DNA of 64,000 bases, taken from positions 1 to 64,000 of the forward strand of contig JAQWNP010000020.1 of NCBI GenBank assembly GCA_029268515.1. The letters run 5' to 3'. The notes under the pieces are model-generated. The model ran no database searches, was not told the DNA's origin, and saw only the letters and a list, made by a program, of their open reading frames with translations. Every line of letters starts with the position of its first letter. Positions within the stretch are counted from its first letter, which is position 1. A program made the position numbers and the translations under genes. The stretch is from Phycisphaerales bacterium (lineage in GTDB: Bacteria; Planctomycetota; Phycisphaerae; Phycisphaerales; SM1A02). Shown here piece after piece: positions 53,272-63,128 of this stretch.

Positions 53272-54294
53272 CTAAATCCTATCGATTACAGCTTCAGTAA
53301 ATTGACTGGTTGTGAGTTTTCCACCAAGATCTGCCGTCTTCTGACCCGCCGCAAGACATGCGCTATACGAGTCTCGAACACGGTTTGCCGCATCCTCGCA
53401 TTGAGCATCACCCGTTTTTTCGTTTAGATATCGAAGCATCATGACACCGGTCATGATTAACGCCAGAGGGTTTGCCTTGTTTTGACCCATAATGTCAGGA
53501 GCAGAACCATGAACTGCTTCGAATACTGCACAATTTTTGCCAAAGTTTGCGCCCGGTGTCACCCCGATACCGCCAACAAATCCCGCTGCTAAATCTGAAA
53601 GCAAATCTCCATAAAAGTTCTCACAGAGGATCACATCAAAGAGGCTGGGATCTTGCACAATCCTCATACAGGCAGCATCAATAATCATCTCTTCATATTC
53701 AACTTGGTCACTAAAATTCTCATGCTCCTCACGCGAACATTTGATGAATAGGCCATCACTGGCCTTCATAATATTGGCCTTATGAAAGACTGTGACCTTT
53801 GATCGCTTACGCTTGATCGCATACTCGAAAGCAAAGCGTGCAATCCTACGAGAAGCCTCTTCTGTCACGAGCTTGATGCTGGTCACAATGCCTGCCTTAA
53901 TAACATTCTCGATACCGGCGTAGAGTCCCTCTGTGTTCTCTCGAACAACAACAATGTCAACATCGGAATAACGTGTTTCCAAGCCTTTCAGATTCCGAAT
54001 TGGCCGTACAGCTCCATAGAGATCCAGCCCCTTCCGTAACGCCACGTTGACTGAGGAAAAACCATCTCCAATTGGCGTTGTACAAGGACCCTTCAAAGCC
54101 ACGCCGTGATTTCTTATCGCCTGCATCGTCTCTTGCGGTAATACGGTATCACTGCCTGCATCGATTGCCCCTAGGCCAGCTTGATGCTCAAACCACTCGA
54201 TATTCACTCCAGTGGCATCAAGGACAGCCTGAGCCGCCTGAGCAACCTCTGGGCCAATACCATCACCTGGAATAAGAACCACTTTGTGACGCAT
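53272..54294 (-). CDS. NAD-dependent isocitrate dehydrogenase
   Basis: 340 residues with the beta-decarboxylating dehydrogenase pattern: G-D-G-I-G-P-E-V at about 9-16, R-E-N-T-E-G-L-Y-A-G-I-E at about 118-129 (isocitrate-type, in contrast to the R-E-L-T-G-G of isopropylmalate dehydrogenase), H-K-A-N-I-M-K, the catalytic Asp pair in DVILCENFYGDLLSDLAAG, and the NAD-binding F-E-A-V-H-G-S-A-P-D-I. It should oxidise and decarboxylate isocitrate to 2-oxoglutarate in the TCA cycle. The single-chain form is close to the eukaryotic IDH3/bacterial NAD-IDH group. It lies 11 bases from the upstream end of the fusion gene on the same strand. Confidence 0.9.
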   Translation of the reverse strand: MRHKVVLIPGDGIGPEVAQAAQAVLDATGVNIEWFEHQAGLGAIDAGSDTVLPQETMQAIRNHGVALKGPCTTPIGDGFSSVNVALRKGLDLYGAVRPIRNLKGLETRYSDVDIVVVRENTEGLYAGIENVIKAGIVTSIKLVTEEASRRIARFAFEYAIKRKRSKVTVFHKANIMKASDGLFIKCSREEHENFSDQVEYEEMIIDAACMRIVQDPSLFDVILCENFYGDLLSDLAAGFVGGIGVTPGANFGKNCAVFEAVHGSAPDIMGQNKANPLALIMTGVMMLRYLNEKTGDAQCEDAANRVRDSYSACLAAGQKTADLGGKLTTSQFTEAVIDRI

Positions 54295-54557
54295 GCAAAA
54301 TTCCTTTCCCTATCAATGAGCAGGGCCAAGATACCCAAACCAATAGGCCAGTGTCGGCTCACACCCAGAGTTCTTGATTAAAGGCCACAGCGGTTCAAGT
54401 TCTGTGAGAGCTTCCATGACCAAATCAACCTATCTTCAGCAATCAAGGGCAAAAAGTCCGACAATGACCAGCCTGATCGACTCGCTTAACGCTAATAAGC
54501 AAAAATGGCTTGATATCGTCTTGACGATGATCACAGCGATACCGACGATGCACTCTT

Positions 54558-55781
54558 ATGCCTCCTAAATCTACCACATCAAACATCGACACGGTCATCT
54601 TCGGAGGCGGGGTTTCTGGCTTGTGGCTGCTGGCGCATCTTACAAAGCTGGGGCATGCAGCTGTGCTTCTTGAATCTCATGAGCTCGGTCGTGGGCAAAC
54701 AGTCGCCTCGCAAGGGATTGTTCACGGTGGTTTTAAATACTCCCTCAGTGGTCTGGTGACCCGCTCTGCTCGGCAAGTCTCTAATTTACCTCAAGTCTGG
54801 CGGCGGTGTCTGGCAGGAGAACAGCACCCAAAGATCAGCAATACACGCATGCGCGCAGAATTCTGCTATCTCTGGCAAACACAATCACTCAAGAGCCGTC
54901 TCAGTATGCTCTCTGCCCGAGCAATGCTAAAAGTATCACCCACGCGTTTGACCCATGAAGCAACGCCTGAAATTCTCAACAATTGCCCTGGTCAGGTTTA
55001 TCGACTCGACGAGCAGGTACTTGAACCTGCCAGTCTTATCGCTGATCTGGCAGATCAGATGAATGATCGCATACTGCGTATCAATACTAACTCTGGACTT
55101 GAAATTGTCTGCTCGGAACCAGGACAGGTTCGTCTGATTCGCCTCATGAATCCAGATACTGGTGAACCATTAGACTTGGAACCGCGAAATGTGATCTTTA
55201 CAGCTGGCATAGGGAATGCTGCTTTAAGGCGCGTTGTTGGCCTCGATGCAGCAACCTTGCAACGACGACCTCTTCACATGGTGGTGGCAAAGGGGAACCT
55301 CCCCCGTCTCAACGGCCACTGTATTGACGGAGGTCGCACCAGAGTCACGATCACTACCACACAGGACTTTCGCCAACAAAATATTTGGCAATTGGGTGGT
55401 CAGATCGCAGAACAAGGCGTGAATATGGAAACAGCATCACTTGTTGAACACGCTATACAAGAATTGTCCAAGATACTTCCAGCATTTGATCCCACTGGCA
55501 CTCAGTGGTCCACCTACCGCGTCGACCGTGCTGAGGAACGCTTTCGTGGCCACAGACCAAGTGACGCATGCGTACACCGACGTGGTAATGTCATCACCGC
55601 GTGGCCAACAAAAATGGTTCTAGCGCCACGTTTGGCAGAAAAAGTAGTTACTTCACTGACCAATACCAGTTTATTAACGCCTGCCAACAGTATTAATATT
55701 CCTGCCCGTGATAAATGGCCTCGACCTGATATTGCAATGCCACCCTGGGAGACACCACTGCAGTGGATCACCAACGACTAG
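54558..55781 (+). CDS. FAD-dependent oxidoreductase (DAO/glycerol-3-phosphate-dehydrogenase-like)
   Basis: 407 residues. The dinucleotide-binding motif V-I-F-G-G-G-V-S-G-L-W-L-L lies at about 12-24 with an acidic end of strand 2 (LLESHELGRGQTVASQG). The S-Q-G-I-V-H-G-G-F segment resembles the FAD-binding S-x-x-H-G-G of DAO-family enzymes. A substrate-binding middle region follows and a late R-G-x-R-P-S-D-A-like segment (FRGHRPSDACV). The substrate cannot be read from sequence. It overlaps the following aldo/keto reductase by 19 bases, so the two are co-translated and may share a metabolite. Upstream, 54295-54557 contains no supported gene. Confidence 0.85.
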   Translation: MPPKSTTSNIDTVIFGGGVSGLWLLAHLTKLGHAAVLLESHELGRGQTVASQGIVHGGFKYSLSGLVTRSARQVSNLPQVWRRCLAGEQHPKISNTRMRAEFCYLWQTQSLKSRLSMLSARAMLKVSPTRLTHEATPEILNNCPGQVYRLDEQVLEPASLIADLADQMNDRILRINTNSGLEIVCSEPGQVRLIRLMNPDTGEPLDLEPRNVIFTAGIGNAALRRVVGLDAATLQRRPLHMVVAKGNLPRLNGHCIDGGRTRVTITTTQDFRQQNIWQLGGQIAEQGVNMETASLVEHAIQELSKILPAFDPTGTQWSTYRVDRAEERFRGHRPSDACVHRRGNVITAWPTKMVLAPRLAEKVVTSLTNTSLLTPANSINIPARDKWPRPDIAMPPWETPLQWITND

Positions 55782-56524
55782 GATCAACCGGACTTCAGGT
55801 AAGCCCTATTGCTTTTGGTGCGTTCAAGATAGGACGCAACCAGGGCATCAAGTATCCAAGTGCCTACCAATTGCCAAATCAAGAGACTGCGAACAAGCTG
55901 CTTAATAACGTGCTTGACCTAGGCATCAATCTTATTGACACAGCACCTGCCTATGGCGTTTCTGAACAGCGCATCGGCGATGCTATTGCTCATCGACGTG
56001 ACCAGTACATTCTTGCGACTAAAATTGGCGAGCAGTTCGCAAACGGTAAATCATCATATGACTTTTCTATGGCAACCCTTGTTTCCAGCATTGAGACAAG
56101 TCTTCGACTTTTAAAAACCGAGACTGTCGATCTGCTCCACATTCATTCTGATGGTAATGACATGGCCATACTCAATGAAACCGATGCTGTTGAAGCCATC
56201 AACACCTTCAAGACGCAGGGTAAGGCTCGCTTTATTGGCTTCTCCGGAAAAACCATTGAGGGCGCTCTCGCTTCATTGGAATGGGCGGACACGCTGATGG
56301 TCGAATACAACCAAGAACAAACTGAGGCCCGCCAATTAATTGACCAGGCGGCCAGTCAAGGGGTCGGCGTTTTGGTTAAGAAGCCCCTTGGAAGCGGGCA
56401 CTTAGAGCCACAGACTGCGATCGAAGAAGGTCTCTCTGTACCTGGCGTCTCCACTCTGGTTGTGGGAAGCCTCAATGCGGCACACCTAGAGCAAAATCTG
56501 CAATGGGCTCGGGCTGCCCATTAA
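55763..56524 (+). CDS. Aldo/keto reductase family protein
   Basis: 253 residues from GTG 55763, inside the end of the FAD enzyme gene. AKR elements: L-G-S-T-G-L-Q-V-S-P-I-A-F-G (about 6-19), D-T-A-P-A-Y-G-V-S-E with the catalytic Asp and Tyr at about 58-64, A-T-K with the Lys near 84, and L-L-H-I-H with the His near 119. All four residues of the tetrad (D, Y, K, H) are present. The length is short for the family (about 300), mainly through loss of C-terminal loops. NAD(P)H-dependent carbonyl reduction or the reverse is expected; the partner FAD enzyme suggests a shared hydroxy/keto substrate. Confidence 0.85.
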   Translation: MDHQRLGSTGLQVSPIAFGAFKIGRNQGIKYPSAYQLPNQETANKLLNNVLDLGINLIDTAPAYGVSEQRIGDAIAHRRDQYILATKIGEQFANGKSSYDFSMATLVSSIETSLRLLKTETVDLLHIHSDGNDMAILNETDAVEAINTFKTQGKARFIGFSGKTIEGALASLEWADTLMVEYNQEQTEARQLIDQAASQGVGVLVKKPLGSGHLEPQTAIEEGLSVPGVSTLVVGSLNAAHLEQNLQWARAAH

Positions 56525-56537
56525 CGTACACGCTTCC

Positions 56538-57368
56538 CTAACGTCGAAGCTTCAGGTGCATACCGACCTTCAAATTGTCAGGATCGCTGCCAATGACATC
56601 TCGGTTCATCTCCCAGAGCAGGCGCCATTGCCGCATTGAACCCAACTTATCCTGGGCAATTGTTGTCAGAGAGTCTCCAGATCGAACAGTGTAGATGCCA
56701 GGCAAATCCCCCTTGGGTGGGGCGGATGCAACGCGCCGGCCAGGAGAAGCTGGCTGGAGTTTTGCAGGAAGCGTAATCCGATGCCCAACCCGCATCCGCT
56801 TCGGATTGAGTCCAGGGTTTGCATCTAAGATGTCCTGCCAGCGCAGTGACGTACCGAACCACGCGAGAGAGATATCCGAGAGCGTGTCCCCTGGATTAAT
56901 GGTGTAAAGACGCCCCGTGACTGCCGTGTTTGAAATCTCGATCGACGCACCTGGATTAGACACGACCGCTGACACGCGTCCGCCAGTTGTCTCAGAAACG
57001 CGACTGGTGGCATAATATTCCAATTCCGAAGCTGGCTCTTCGTCATTTTCAGCTGATGACACGATTTGCCATGTGACATTTGAGGAAGGTCCCCCCACGG
57101 TGGCCAACGCCACAGTCGGAGGCATGAGCGTTGCCAAAATCGGCGTTGCTGGCGGTATCACCGCCGCTGCTGGTACTGCCCTAGAATTTTCCAGCAATGT
57201 CGCATCGGTGCCGAGAATGGCAGCATCTTGCACTTGCCCTTCCGACATCTGAGGGTCCACTGCTCTGATAGGCAAATCCCCTTGAGGAACAAAGACCAGG
57301 AAATAAACCACAGCAAGCAACACAAGTGCTACTGCCAGGATCACGGTGAGCTTGGCGCCAGTCGTCAT
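56538..57368 (-). CDS. Membrane-anchored protein with two LysM domains
   Basis: 276 residues: one N-terminal membrane span (about 8-28), a Pro/Ala/Val-rich linker to about 150, then two LysM domains. The first (about 155-200) reads TINPGDTLSDISLAWFG to NPKRMRVGHRITLP and the second (about 222-275) YTVRSGDSLTTIAQDKLG to DNLKVGMHLKL. LysM domains bind N-acetylglucosamine-containing glycans, so attachment to peptidoglycan outside the membrane is likely. GGAG lies 7 bases before the ATG. Confidence 0.88.
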   Translation of the reverse strand: MTTGAKLTVILAVALVLLAVVYFLVFVPQGDLPIRAVDPQMSEGQVQDAAILGTDATLLENSRAVPAAAVIPPATPILATLMPPTVALATVGGPSSNVTWQIVSSAENDEEPASELEYYATSRVSETTGGRVSAVVSNPGASIEISNTAVTGRLYTINPGDTLSDISLAWFGTSLRWQDILDANPGLNPKRMRVGHRITLPAKLQPASPGRRVASAPPKGDLPGIYTVRSGDSLTTIAQDKLGSMRQWRLLWEMNRDVIGSDPDNLKVGMHLKLRR

Positions 57369-57437
57369 ACATAAACTCCATTGTTGAACTACCCCACCGA
57401 AGTACTACATCGACAAGACAACCAAATCAGTCCAAAA

Positions 57438-57472
57438 TAAAATGCTCGCGAGAAAACTCGCGAGCATTTTTG
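57438..57472 (-). terminator. Strong terminator after secDF
   Basis: AATGCTCGCGAG at 57441-57452 and CTCGCGAGCATT at 57457-57468 form a perfect 12-bp stem with an AAAA loop. On the minus strand it is followed by TTATTTTGG and on the plus strand by TTTTG, so it can work both ways. It lies 30 bases past the secDF stop and closes the rhomboid-tgt-yajC-secDF run. Confidence 0.93.
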
Positions 57473-57498
57473 ACGTTTCATAAAATGTATCAGACCAA

Positions 57499-60400
57499 CT
57501 ACCCGCTCGTAGCACTCAGCGCAGGTGGTGCCTCATAACCATCACCATCCACATCACCGTCAGCCTCTGGTGATGATGGGTTGCGGCGTGAAAAGACGAT
57601 CGGTGATGCAATTGCAATTGAACTATACGTCCCTACCAAGATACCCACGAGCAGACAGAATGCGAATGGTCGAATTCCAGTGCCGCCGGCAACAAAGATA
57701 ATCATGACTGCAAGCAGCGTTGTAAATGATGTCAACACCGTACGACTGACTGTCTGATTGATTGAGTTATTAACAACTGCAAGTGTTGGCAATGGCAACT
57801 TACCACGATTCTCTCGAATACGATCAAGAATCACGATTGTATCATTCAACGAGTAACCAATAACCGTAAGCAATGCAGCAACAACACCAAGATCAATCTG
57901 AACTGCCTCGAGCTGCAGGCCGCCGGAAGCGACCGTCTTTGCACCAATATAACCCGTCAAAGCAACTGCTCCGACCGTAATCAGCACGTCATGAACCAAA
58001 GCCACAATTGCAGCCAGAGAGTAGCGAAGTGAGCCAAAGCGAATCCAGATATAGAAAAGAATACCCAGGAAGCTAAGCACTACAGCAACAATTGCATTTG
58101 CCTTGAGTGTTCGGGCAATCGCTGAGGAGAAACTACTTACTTGCTCGAAGCTCGTCTCACTCTTCAACGCCTCGCGAATAATCTGCCACTCCATCAACGC
58201 CAGCTTTTTATCAACGATTTCAGTGCTGGTGTTCTCATAACTCATCTGCGGGTCATAAATCGTCACTGCAACTGATTGATAGCCCTTACCATCTTTTGCC
58301 TGATCTAAACCAAACACTTCCACCAACCGGCCTGAAGCAACTTGTGAAAACTCCGGCTGGCGTCGCATTCGATCGAGTCGTTCTTCAAGATCATCGAGCT
58401 GGACTGGTGGCGCAATGTCTTCGACAAGAACTGCCACGCCACCAAGCTCACCGCGAACTCGATCAGTTATATCGGGCCGGTTGATATTCTTCCCAAGCAT
58501 GCGATTCGAAATACGGAATGTATATTCACGCACCGCTTGCTCTGCATCGATATTCTGATCACGAAAACTTAATGACGGTGAAATATCGAGCTCAGATGCA
58601 AACTCTTTAACTAAAGCGTTCTTGATCGCATTCGTAATATCTTTTTCGTTACTAATCTGAGGCGGATTCGCAACTTTCACTTGAAAGCTATCTGCCTCGA
58701 CACCTTGCGGCCCTGATGTTGTCTGACCGACAGTCAGCACCTTTGCATTACGCATCTGTAGCAGAATACGCTGGCGCGTTTGCTCTGCCTCAGCTGTATC
58801 CAGCTTGGCTTGAGCTTCGCTCACCATCTGATCAGCCTCTGCCTTAGCCTGCTCCTCAGTTGCCTGAGAGGCCTTCTCTTGAGCCTGCGCAAGGGCTGCC
58901 TTGGCTTCCGAAACTGCTTGGTCTTGACTTGCTGGATCAGTGTCGCCTAAGGATTTGACACGCTGATTCACCGAATCAGGTCCGACATGCAGCATCAGGA
59001 GTCGATCTGAGGAGGCATCACCGTCTAATGTCGCCAGACGTGTGCGCATCGTAAGTGTGACACCGCCGCGGAATTCGGTGTCAAAAAGCTCGGCCCCACG
59101 GCTCACAATCAACACCACCGAGACAACGCCTGCACAAATACTCGCCGTCCAGAAAACGCCTCGAAGACGAACCCAGTTCACATTGGGGTGGAGTGCCCGC
59201 GAAAGCGCTGGCACCACCATTGGTAACATTCGAAGAGTCCGTATCCCCAGAGCAAAGGCATACAAAGTAAAGATGACTCGGGTCACGAAGAGCGCGGTAA
59301 AGAGCGTTGCACAGATACCAATTGAAAGTGTTGTGGCAAATCCTTGAACTTCAGCAGTCGCTGTTTTCCAAAGTACCAAACACACAATGAGATTCGTAAT
59401 ATTGCCATCGATGATGGTGCTAAAAGCTTTACGGTAACCCTCTCGAATTGCAGCGCGAAGATCATTATCGTTCTCTCTAAGTTCCTCACGAATACGCTCG
59501 TAGATCAGCACATTTGCATCCACTGCCATACCGATGGTCAACACAATGCCAGCAAGACCTGGCAATGTGAAGGTTGCATCAATCATCGACATCACGCCAA
59601 AGATGATCAGGCCATTACAAATCAGCGCCGCATCAGCAACCAACCCGCAGAAGAAGTAATAGAGAATCATGAAGATGCCGACAGCAATCAACGCAGCAAT
59701 AAATGCCCAGGCACCGCGGGTCAAGTTATCAGCGCCTAATGAAGGCCCCAGAATATTGATAGAGATAGGCCGATCACTCAGCGCCGCTTCGAGTGAACCT
59801 GCGGCAAGAACTCGGGTCAGGTAATTAATCTCTGATTGCGAGAAGCTGCCTTGGATAATACCGCTGCTTGTAATCTGGCTATTGATGTTAGGTGCTGAAT
59901 AAACGGCACCATCGAGCACGATTGCCATCGGCTCTTTGGTATGAGCACCAGTCAGTCGCCCCATTAACCCGGCACCACTTTGATCAAGGCGGAAAGACAC
60001 AGCAGGACGACCGAGTTGGTCGCTGGCAGGCCCAGCGCTCAGGATTGACCACTGCTTATCGCCTTGATGGGTGATACTCTCTTGATCAGTGGTATAGAGC
60101 AGAAGATAGAACTGCCCATTACGCTCAGCGGCAACGAGTTGCCGCGTGGTTGAAAAATATGTTTCTGGATTCGCGAGCAAGCTCTGAAGCTCAGATGGCT
60201 TGTCATACCACTGCTTTAGATCTTCGATGGGGAACCAAGCGGCCACACGCGACTCGGTATTATCCGGCCCGCGTTCTTTGAGCTGTTCCCGCATCTGCTG
60301 AATGTTGACGCCCTCAGGCCGGCTCGACATGACAGCAATATAAAACTCCAACACACCTGCACCCTGAAGAAGACGCATCAGATCTTCTGGGTCATCAAAT

Positions 60401-61272
60401 CCAAGTCGCTTCGATTGATAGGTATCAAACGATGAAACAAGATCGTCTAGTGATTGACCACCTTGAGCAGGTTGCTTGTCAGCGTCATCCGCTTTTGGTT
60501 TGGCATTGAGATGCGGGTAATCCTCAGAAATCGCCTTAAGTTCTCGTTCTCGTGGCGACGGCGTCATGATGGGCTGGCCAGCATCATCAGTCTGCCCACT
60601 ATTACCCTTCTTCGTCGAAAGCTGAAGTGCTTTGGTAACCCGACCTCGATCGAGGTGCTGTGACAGCAACTGATCATAGAGATCCTCGAAGGTCACTTCT
60701 GCTGCGGCTGCCTGAGCTTGAGTTCGGCGCATTGTTGCAGCGTCAGTGCTGCTATCAGCCTGCATCGCTTGCAAGGATTCGAATGCCTCAGCTCGATCGT
60801 TATAGGATTGCTGCAGATTACGAATCAGATTACTTCGCTTAGATCCTGCACTTCCACCAAATTTCTCAACCAGGTTCCCTTGGCGCAATGCTTCATCAAT
60901 CTCAACGGGATCAACTTCAGCCCGAGACATGAATGCCTCAAGAGCCTCTCGGTACGTATCCCCAAGCGCCTTGACCTCATCAGTCGGCAAGGGCATCACA
61001 ATTTCAATACGACTACTACCCTGAGGCTGCATCGAGATATCGAACACACCATTGGGATTAATTCTCTTTTTGAGAACGTTAATGGTCTGATCAAGCATCT
61101 GTTGTGACTGTTGCTGCGTGACGTCTTCCGGCATCGCAACCGAATACACCAAGCTCACACCACCGCGAAGATCCTTACCTAATCGAATCTTCTCAGATGG
61201 TGGCATCAAGGCCCAAAAGCTACCGCCCACTATGACGATAATCAGGATGATCTTCCAACCCATATTCTGCAT
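57499..61272 (-). CDS. secDF: Fused protein-export membrane protein SecDF
   Basis: 1257 residues containing both SecD and SecF. SecD: first span about 5-22, L-G-K-D-L-R-G-G at about 32-39, an enlarged first periplasmic region (to about 490) with charged low-complexity stretches, then five spans with D-A-N-V-L-I-Y-E-R-I-R-E-E. SecF: F-D-T-E-F-R-G-G at about 728-735, a periplasmic part holding an unusual Ala/Gln/Glu-rich coiled coil (about 775-845), then spans including G-Y-S-L-N-D-T-I-V-I-L-D-R-I-R-E. SecDF uses the proton gradient to pull proteins out after the SecYEG/SecA step. The conserved Asp/Arg residues of the transport spans are present. Third gene of the tgt-yajC-secDF order. Confidence 0.97.
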   Translation of the reverse strand: MQNMGWKIILIIVIVGGSFWALMPPSEKIRLGKDLRGGVSLVYSVAMPEDVTQQQSQQMLDQTINVLKKRINPNGVFDISMQPQGSSRIEIVMPLPTDEVKALGDTYREALEAFMSRAEVDPVEIDEALRQGNLVEKFGGSAGSKRSNLIRNLQQSYNDRAEAFESLQAMQADSSTDAATMRRTQAQAAAAEVTFEDLYDQLLSQHLDRGRVTKALQLSTKKGNSGQTDDAGQPIMTPSPRERELKAISEDYPHLNAKPKADDADKQPAQGGQSLDDLVSSFDTYQSKRLGFDDPEDLMRLLQGAGVLEFYIAVMSSRPEGVNIQQMREQLKERGPDNTESRVAAWFPIEDLKQWYDKPSELQSLLANPETYFSTTRQLVAAERNGQFYLLLYTTDQESITHQGDKQWSILSAGPASDQLGRPAVSFRLDQSGAGLMGRLTGAHTKEPMAIVLDGAVYSAPNINSQITSSGIIQGSFSQSEINYLTRVLAAGSLEAALSDRPISINILGPSLGADNLTRGAWAFIAALIAVGIFMILYYFFCGLVADAALICNGLIIFGVMSMIDATFTLPGLAGIVLTIGMAVDANVLIYERIREELRENDNDLRAAIREGYRKAFSTIIDGNITNLIVCLVLWKTATAEVQGFATTLSIGICATLFTALFVTRVIFTLYAFALGIRTLRMLPMVVPALSRALHPNVNWVRLRGVFWTASICAGVVSVVLIVSRGAELFDTEFRGGVTLTMRTRLATLDGDASSDRLLMLHVGPDSVNQRVKSLGDTDPASQDQAVSEAKAALAQAQEKASQATEEQAKAEADQMVSEAQAKLDTAEAEQTRQRILLQMRNAKVLTVGQTTSGPQGVEADSFQVKVANPPQISNEKDITNAIKNALVKEFASELDISPSLSFRDQNIDAEQAVREYTFRISNRMLGKNINRPDITDRVRGELGGVAVLVEDIAPPVQLDDLEERLDRMRRQPEFSQVASGRLVEVFGLDQAKDGKGYQSVAVTIYDPQMSYENTSTEIVDKKLALMEWQIIREALKSETSFEQVSSFSSAIARTLKANAIVAVVLSFLGILFYIWIRFGSLRYSLAAIVALVHDVLITVGAVALTGYIGAKTVASGGLQLEAVQIDLGVVAALLTVIGYSLNDTIVILDRIRENRGKLPLPTLAVVNNSINQTVSRTVLTSFTTLLAVMIIFVAGGTGIRPFAFCLLVGILVGTYSSIAIASPIVFSRRNPSSPEADGDVDGDGYEAPPALSATSG

Positions 61273-61327
61273 GATTTATCAACCGCTCACTTGGACGAAT
61301 TGCCGGACGGTACCGAACCATAAACGC

Positions 61328-61798
61328 TCAAGAAACCGTCTCCTCCTCCAGGTCTTCGATGCTCTGCTCTTCTGCAATATCACTTGCGTCTAGTACTTGC
61401 TGCACAGACGCTCTTGCAAATGAGATTCTTGTATTAGATGACTCATCCACTTTCAATATGACGACTTCAGGTTTAATTTCCATGACAGAACCAATCACAC
61501 CGCCAATGGTCTGGACGCGATCATGTTTTTGAATACCACGGAGCATGTCATCACGCTGTCGCTTCTGTTTTCGTTGATTCATGATTGAAAAGAAGAACAG
61601 CACGCCCAGTCCCAGCAACATAAAGATAAAAATGCCGCCACCGCCAAAGGCGCTTTGCGGCGCCGCGACTGGGGCTCCCGCTACACCTGGAGCTACTGCT
61701 GTACCACTCGCCCCACCTGCCGAAGGCGCAGCGCCCGGCGTCGGTACAGCAGCCGACATCACAAGAACGGATGGCATTTGATTTAGCAAACTAATCAT
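61328..61798 (-). CDS. yajC: Preprotein translocase subunit YajC
   Basis: 156 residues. A Pro/Ala/Gly-rich exported-side N-terminus of about 50 residues is followed by a single span (about 54-73, I-F-I-F-M-L-L-G-L-G-V-L-F-F-F), then N-Q-R-K-Q-K-R-Q-R-D-D-M-L-R-G-I-Q-K and V-Q-T-I-G-G-V-I-G-S-V, the YajC core. The N-terminal stretch and the acidic C-terminus (EEQSIEDLEEETVS) make it longer than the usual 100-110 residues. YajC associates with SecDF, whose gene follows after 55 bases. Confidence 0.95.
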   Translation of the reverse strand: MISLLNQMPSVLVMSAAVPTPGAAPSAGGASGTAVAPGVAGAPVAAPQSAFGGGGIFIFMLLGLGVLFFFSIMNQRKQKRQRDDMLRGIQKHDRVQTIGGVIGSVMEIKPEVVILKVDESSNTRISFARASVQQVLDASDIAEEQSIEDLEEETVS

Positions 61799-61882
61799 AG
61801 AGAGGCTCGTTTCTTATCCTTTAGAAGGACAAAGCTATTTCGGGTTAAAACGATGCGCCGCAGGACGCATCCTCAATGCCAG

Positions 61883-63115
61883 TTAGGCTGGCTCATTCTG
61901 ACATCCACGCTTCCGATCCAGGACCGGCCATCGCTCATAGAGTAAAGACCAGGAATCTTCCTTGATCGCCTCCCGGATGTCCAGCATGAGGCTCTGAAAG
62001 TGATGGATGTTATGCAAGCTGACTAAGATCGGGCCAAGCATCTCCTGGGCCATAAAAAGATGCCTCAAATAAGACCGGCTGAATCCACCCTCCTGATGGC
62101 CCGTAGATGGCCGACATGCCACACATTGGCAGCCTGGCTCAATGACCGACTGATCATGCCTACAAGCTGCATTACGGAGCCTAAGTGGGCCTTTACGGGT
62201 GAATGCATTGGCATTGCGGCCATTACGAGTCGGCAACACGCAATCAAACATATCAATCCCAGCCCTCACTGCGGCCAACAAATCAGCCTCATAGCCCACG
62301 CCCATCAGATAACGGGGCTTATCCGATGGCAATAGAGGTGCCGTGTGCTCAACGACTCTTCTTATCTCAGTTGGCCCCTCACCAACTGCCACGCCACCGA
62401 TGGCATACCCGGGCAAATCGATATTGCAGATCGCCTCAACGCTCGCTGAGCGAAGATCCAGATCGGTGCCGCCCTGGATGATTCCAAAAAGAGACTGTTC
62501 TTCAGCGCGCCGATGAGCCAACACACAGCGCTCAAGCCATGCCACAGTCCGCTGATGGGCAATCTGGAGTCGCTGGGCGTGATTCACCTGATCTCCCCGG
62601 CCAACTGAGCCACCCATACGGCGTATGACACCCGCAGATTCCTGAGGGTCGACACTTGGCGGACAGTCGTCGAAGGCCATGATGATGTCTGCTCCCAGAT
62701 TATTCTGGACGGCCATTGAAGATTCAGGGCCGAGATGAACTGATGCCCCATCAATGATTGACTTGAATGTGACCCCTTCGTCATCGACTGAATTGATATC
62801 CGCCATCGAGAAGGCCTGATACCCACCTGAATCCGTCAATATGGGCCCATTCCAGTTCATGAAGCGCTGCACACCGCCGCAGTCTCGAACCAGCTCATCA
62901 CCAGGCCGCAGCATCATGTGATACGCATTATTTAGGACAATTTCACAACCCGCCTGGCGGAGCTGCTCTGGAAGCAGACCTTTCACCGTCCCACGCGTCC
63001 CAACAGCCATAAAAGCCGGCGTCGTAAAGGCCCCATGAAGTGTCTGAACCTGCCCCACGCGAGCATCGCAAGAATGACTTTGATGTTCAACTGAAAATGA
63101 AAGTGCCTGGGCCAT
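61883..63115 (-). CDS. tgt: Queuine tRNA-ribosyltransferase (Tgt)
   Basis: 410 residues from ATG 63115 (the frame reaches 63163, but that part would overlap the rhomboid gene). Features: L-T-D-S-G-G-Y-Q-A-F-S with the substrate-binding Asp, A-F-D-D-C-P-P, G-G-x-A-V-G-E for base recognition, M-F-D-C-V-L-P-T-R with the nucleophile Asp, and the zinc site C-x-C-x-x-C...H near the C-terminus (C-Q-C-V-A-C, later H). It swaps guanine 34 of certain tRNAs for preQ1 (or queuine). Position before yajC-secDF is the classic bacterial order. It starts 13 bases after the rhomboid gene's stop. Confidence 0.97.
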   Translation of the reverse strand: MAQALSFSVEHQSHSCDARVGQVQTLHGAFTTPAFMAVGTRGTVKGLLPEQLRQAGCEIVLNNAYHMMLRPGDELVRDCGGVQRFMNWNGPILTDSGGYQAFSMADINSVDDEGVTFKSIIDGASVHLGPESSMAVQNNLGADIIMAFDDCPPSVDPQESAGVIRRMGGSVGRGDQVNHAQRLQIAHQRTVAWLERCVLAHRRAEEQSLFGIIQGGTDLDLRSASVEAICNIDLPGYAIGGVAVGEGPTEIRRVVEHTAPLLPSDKPRYLMGVGYEADLLAAVRAGIDMFDCVLPTRNGRNANAFTRKGPLRLRNAACRHDQSVIEPGCQCVACRPSTGHQEGGFSRSYLRHLFMAQEMLGPILVSLHNIHHFQSLMLDIREAIKEDSWSLLYERWPVLDRKRGCQNEPA

Positions 63116-63128
63116 GGCTCTACCACTC

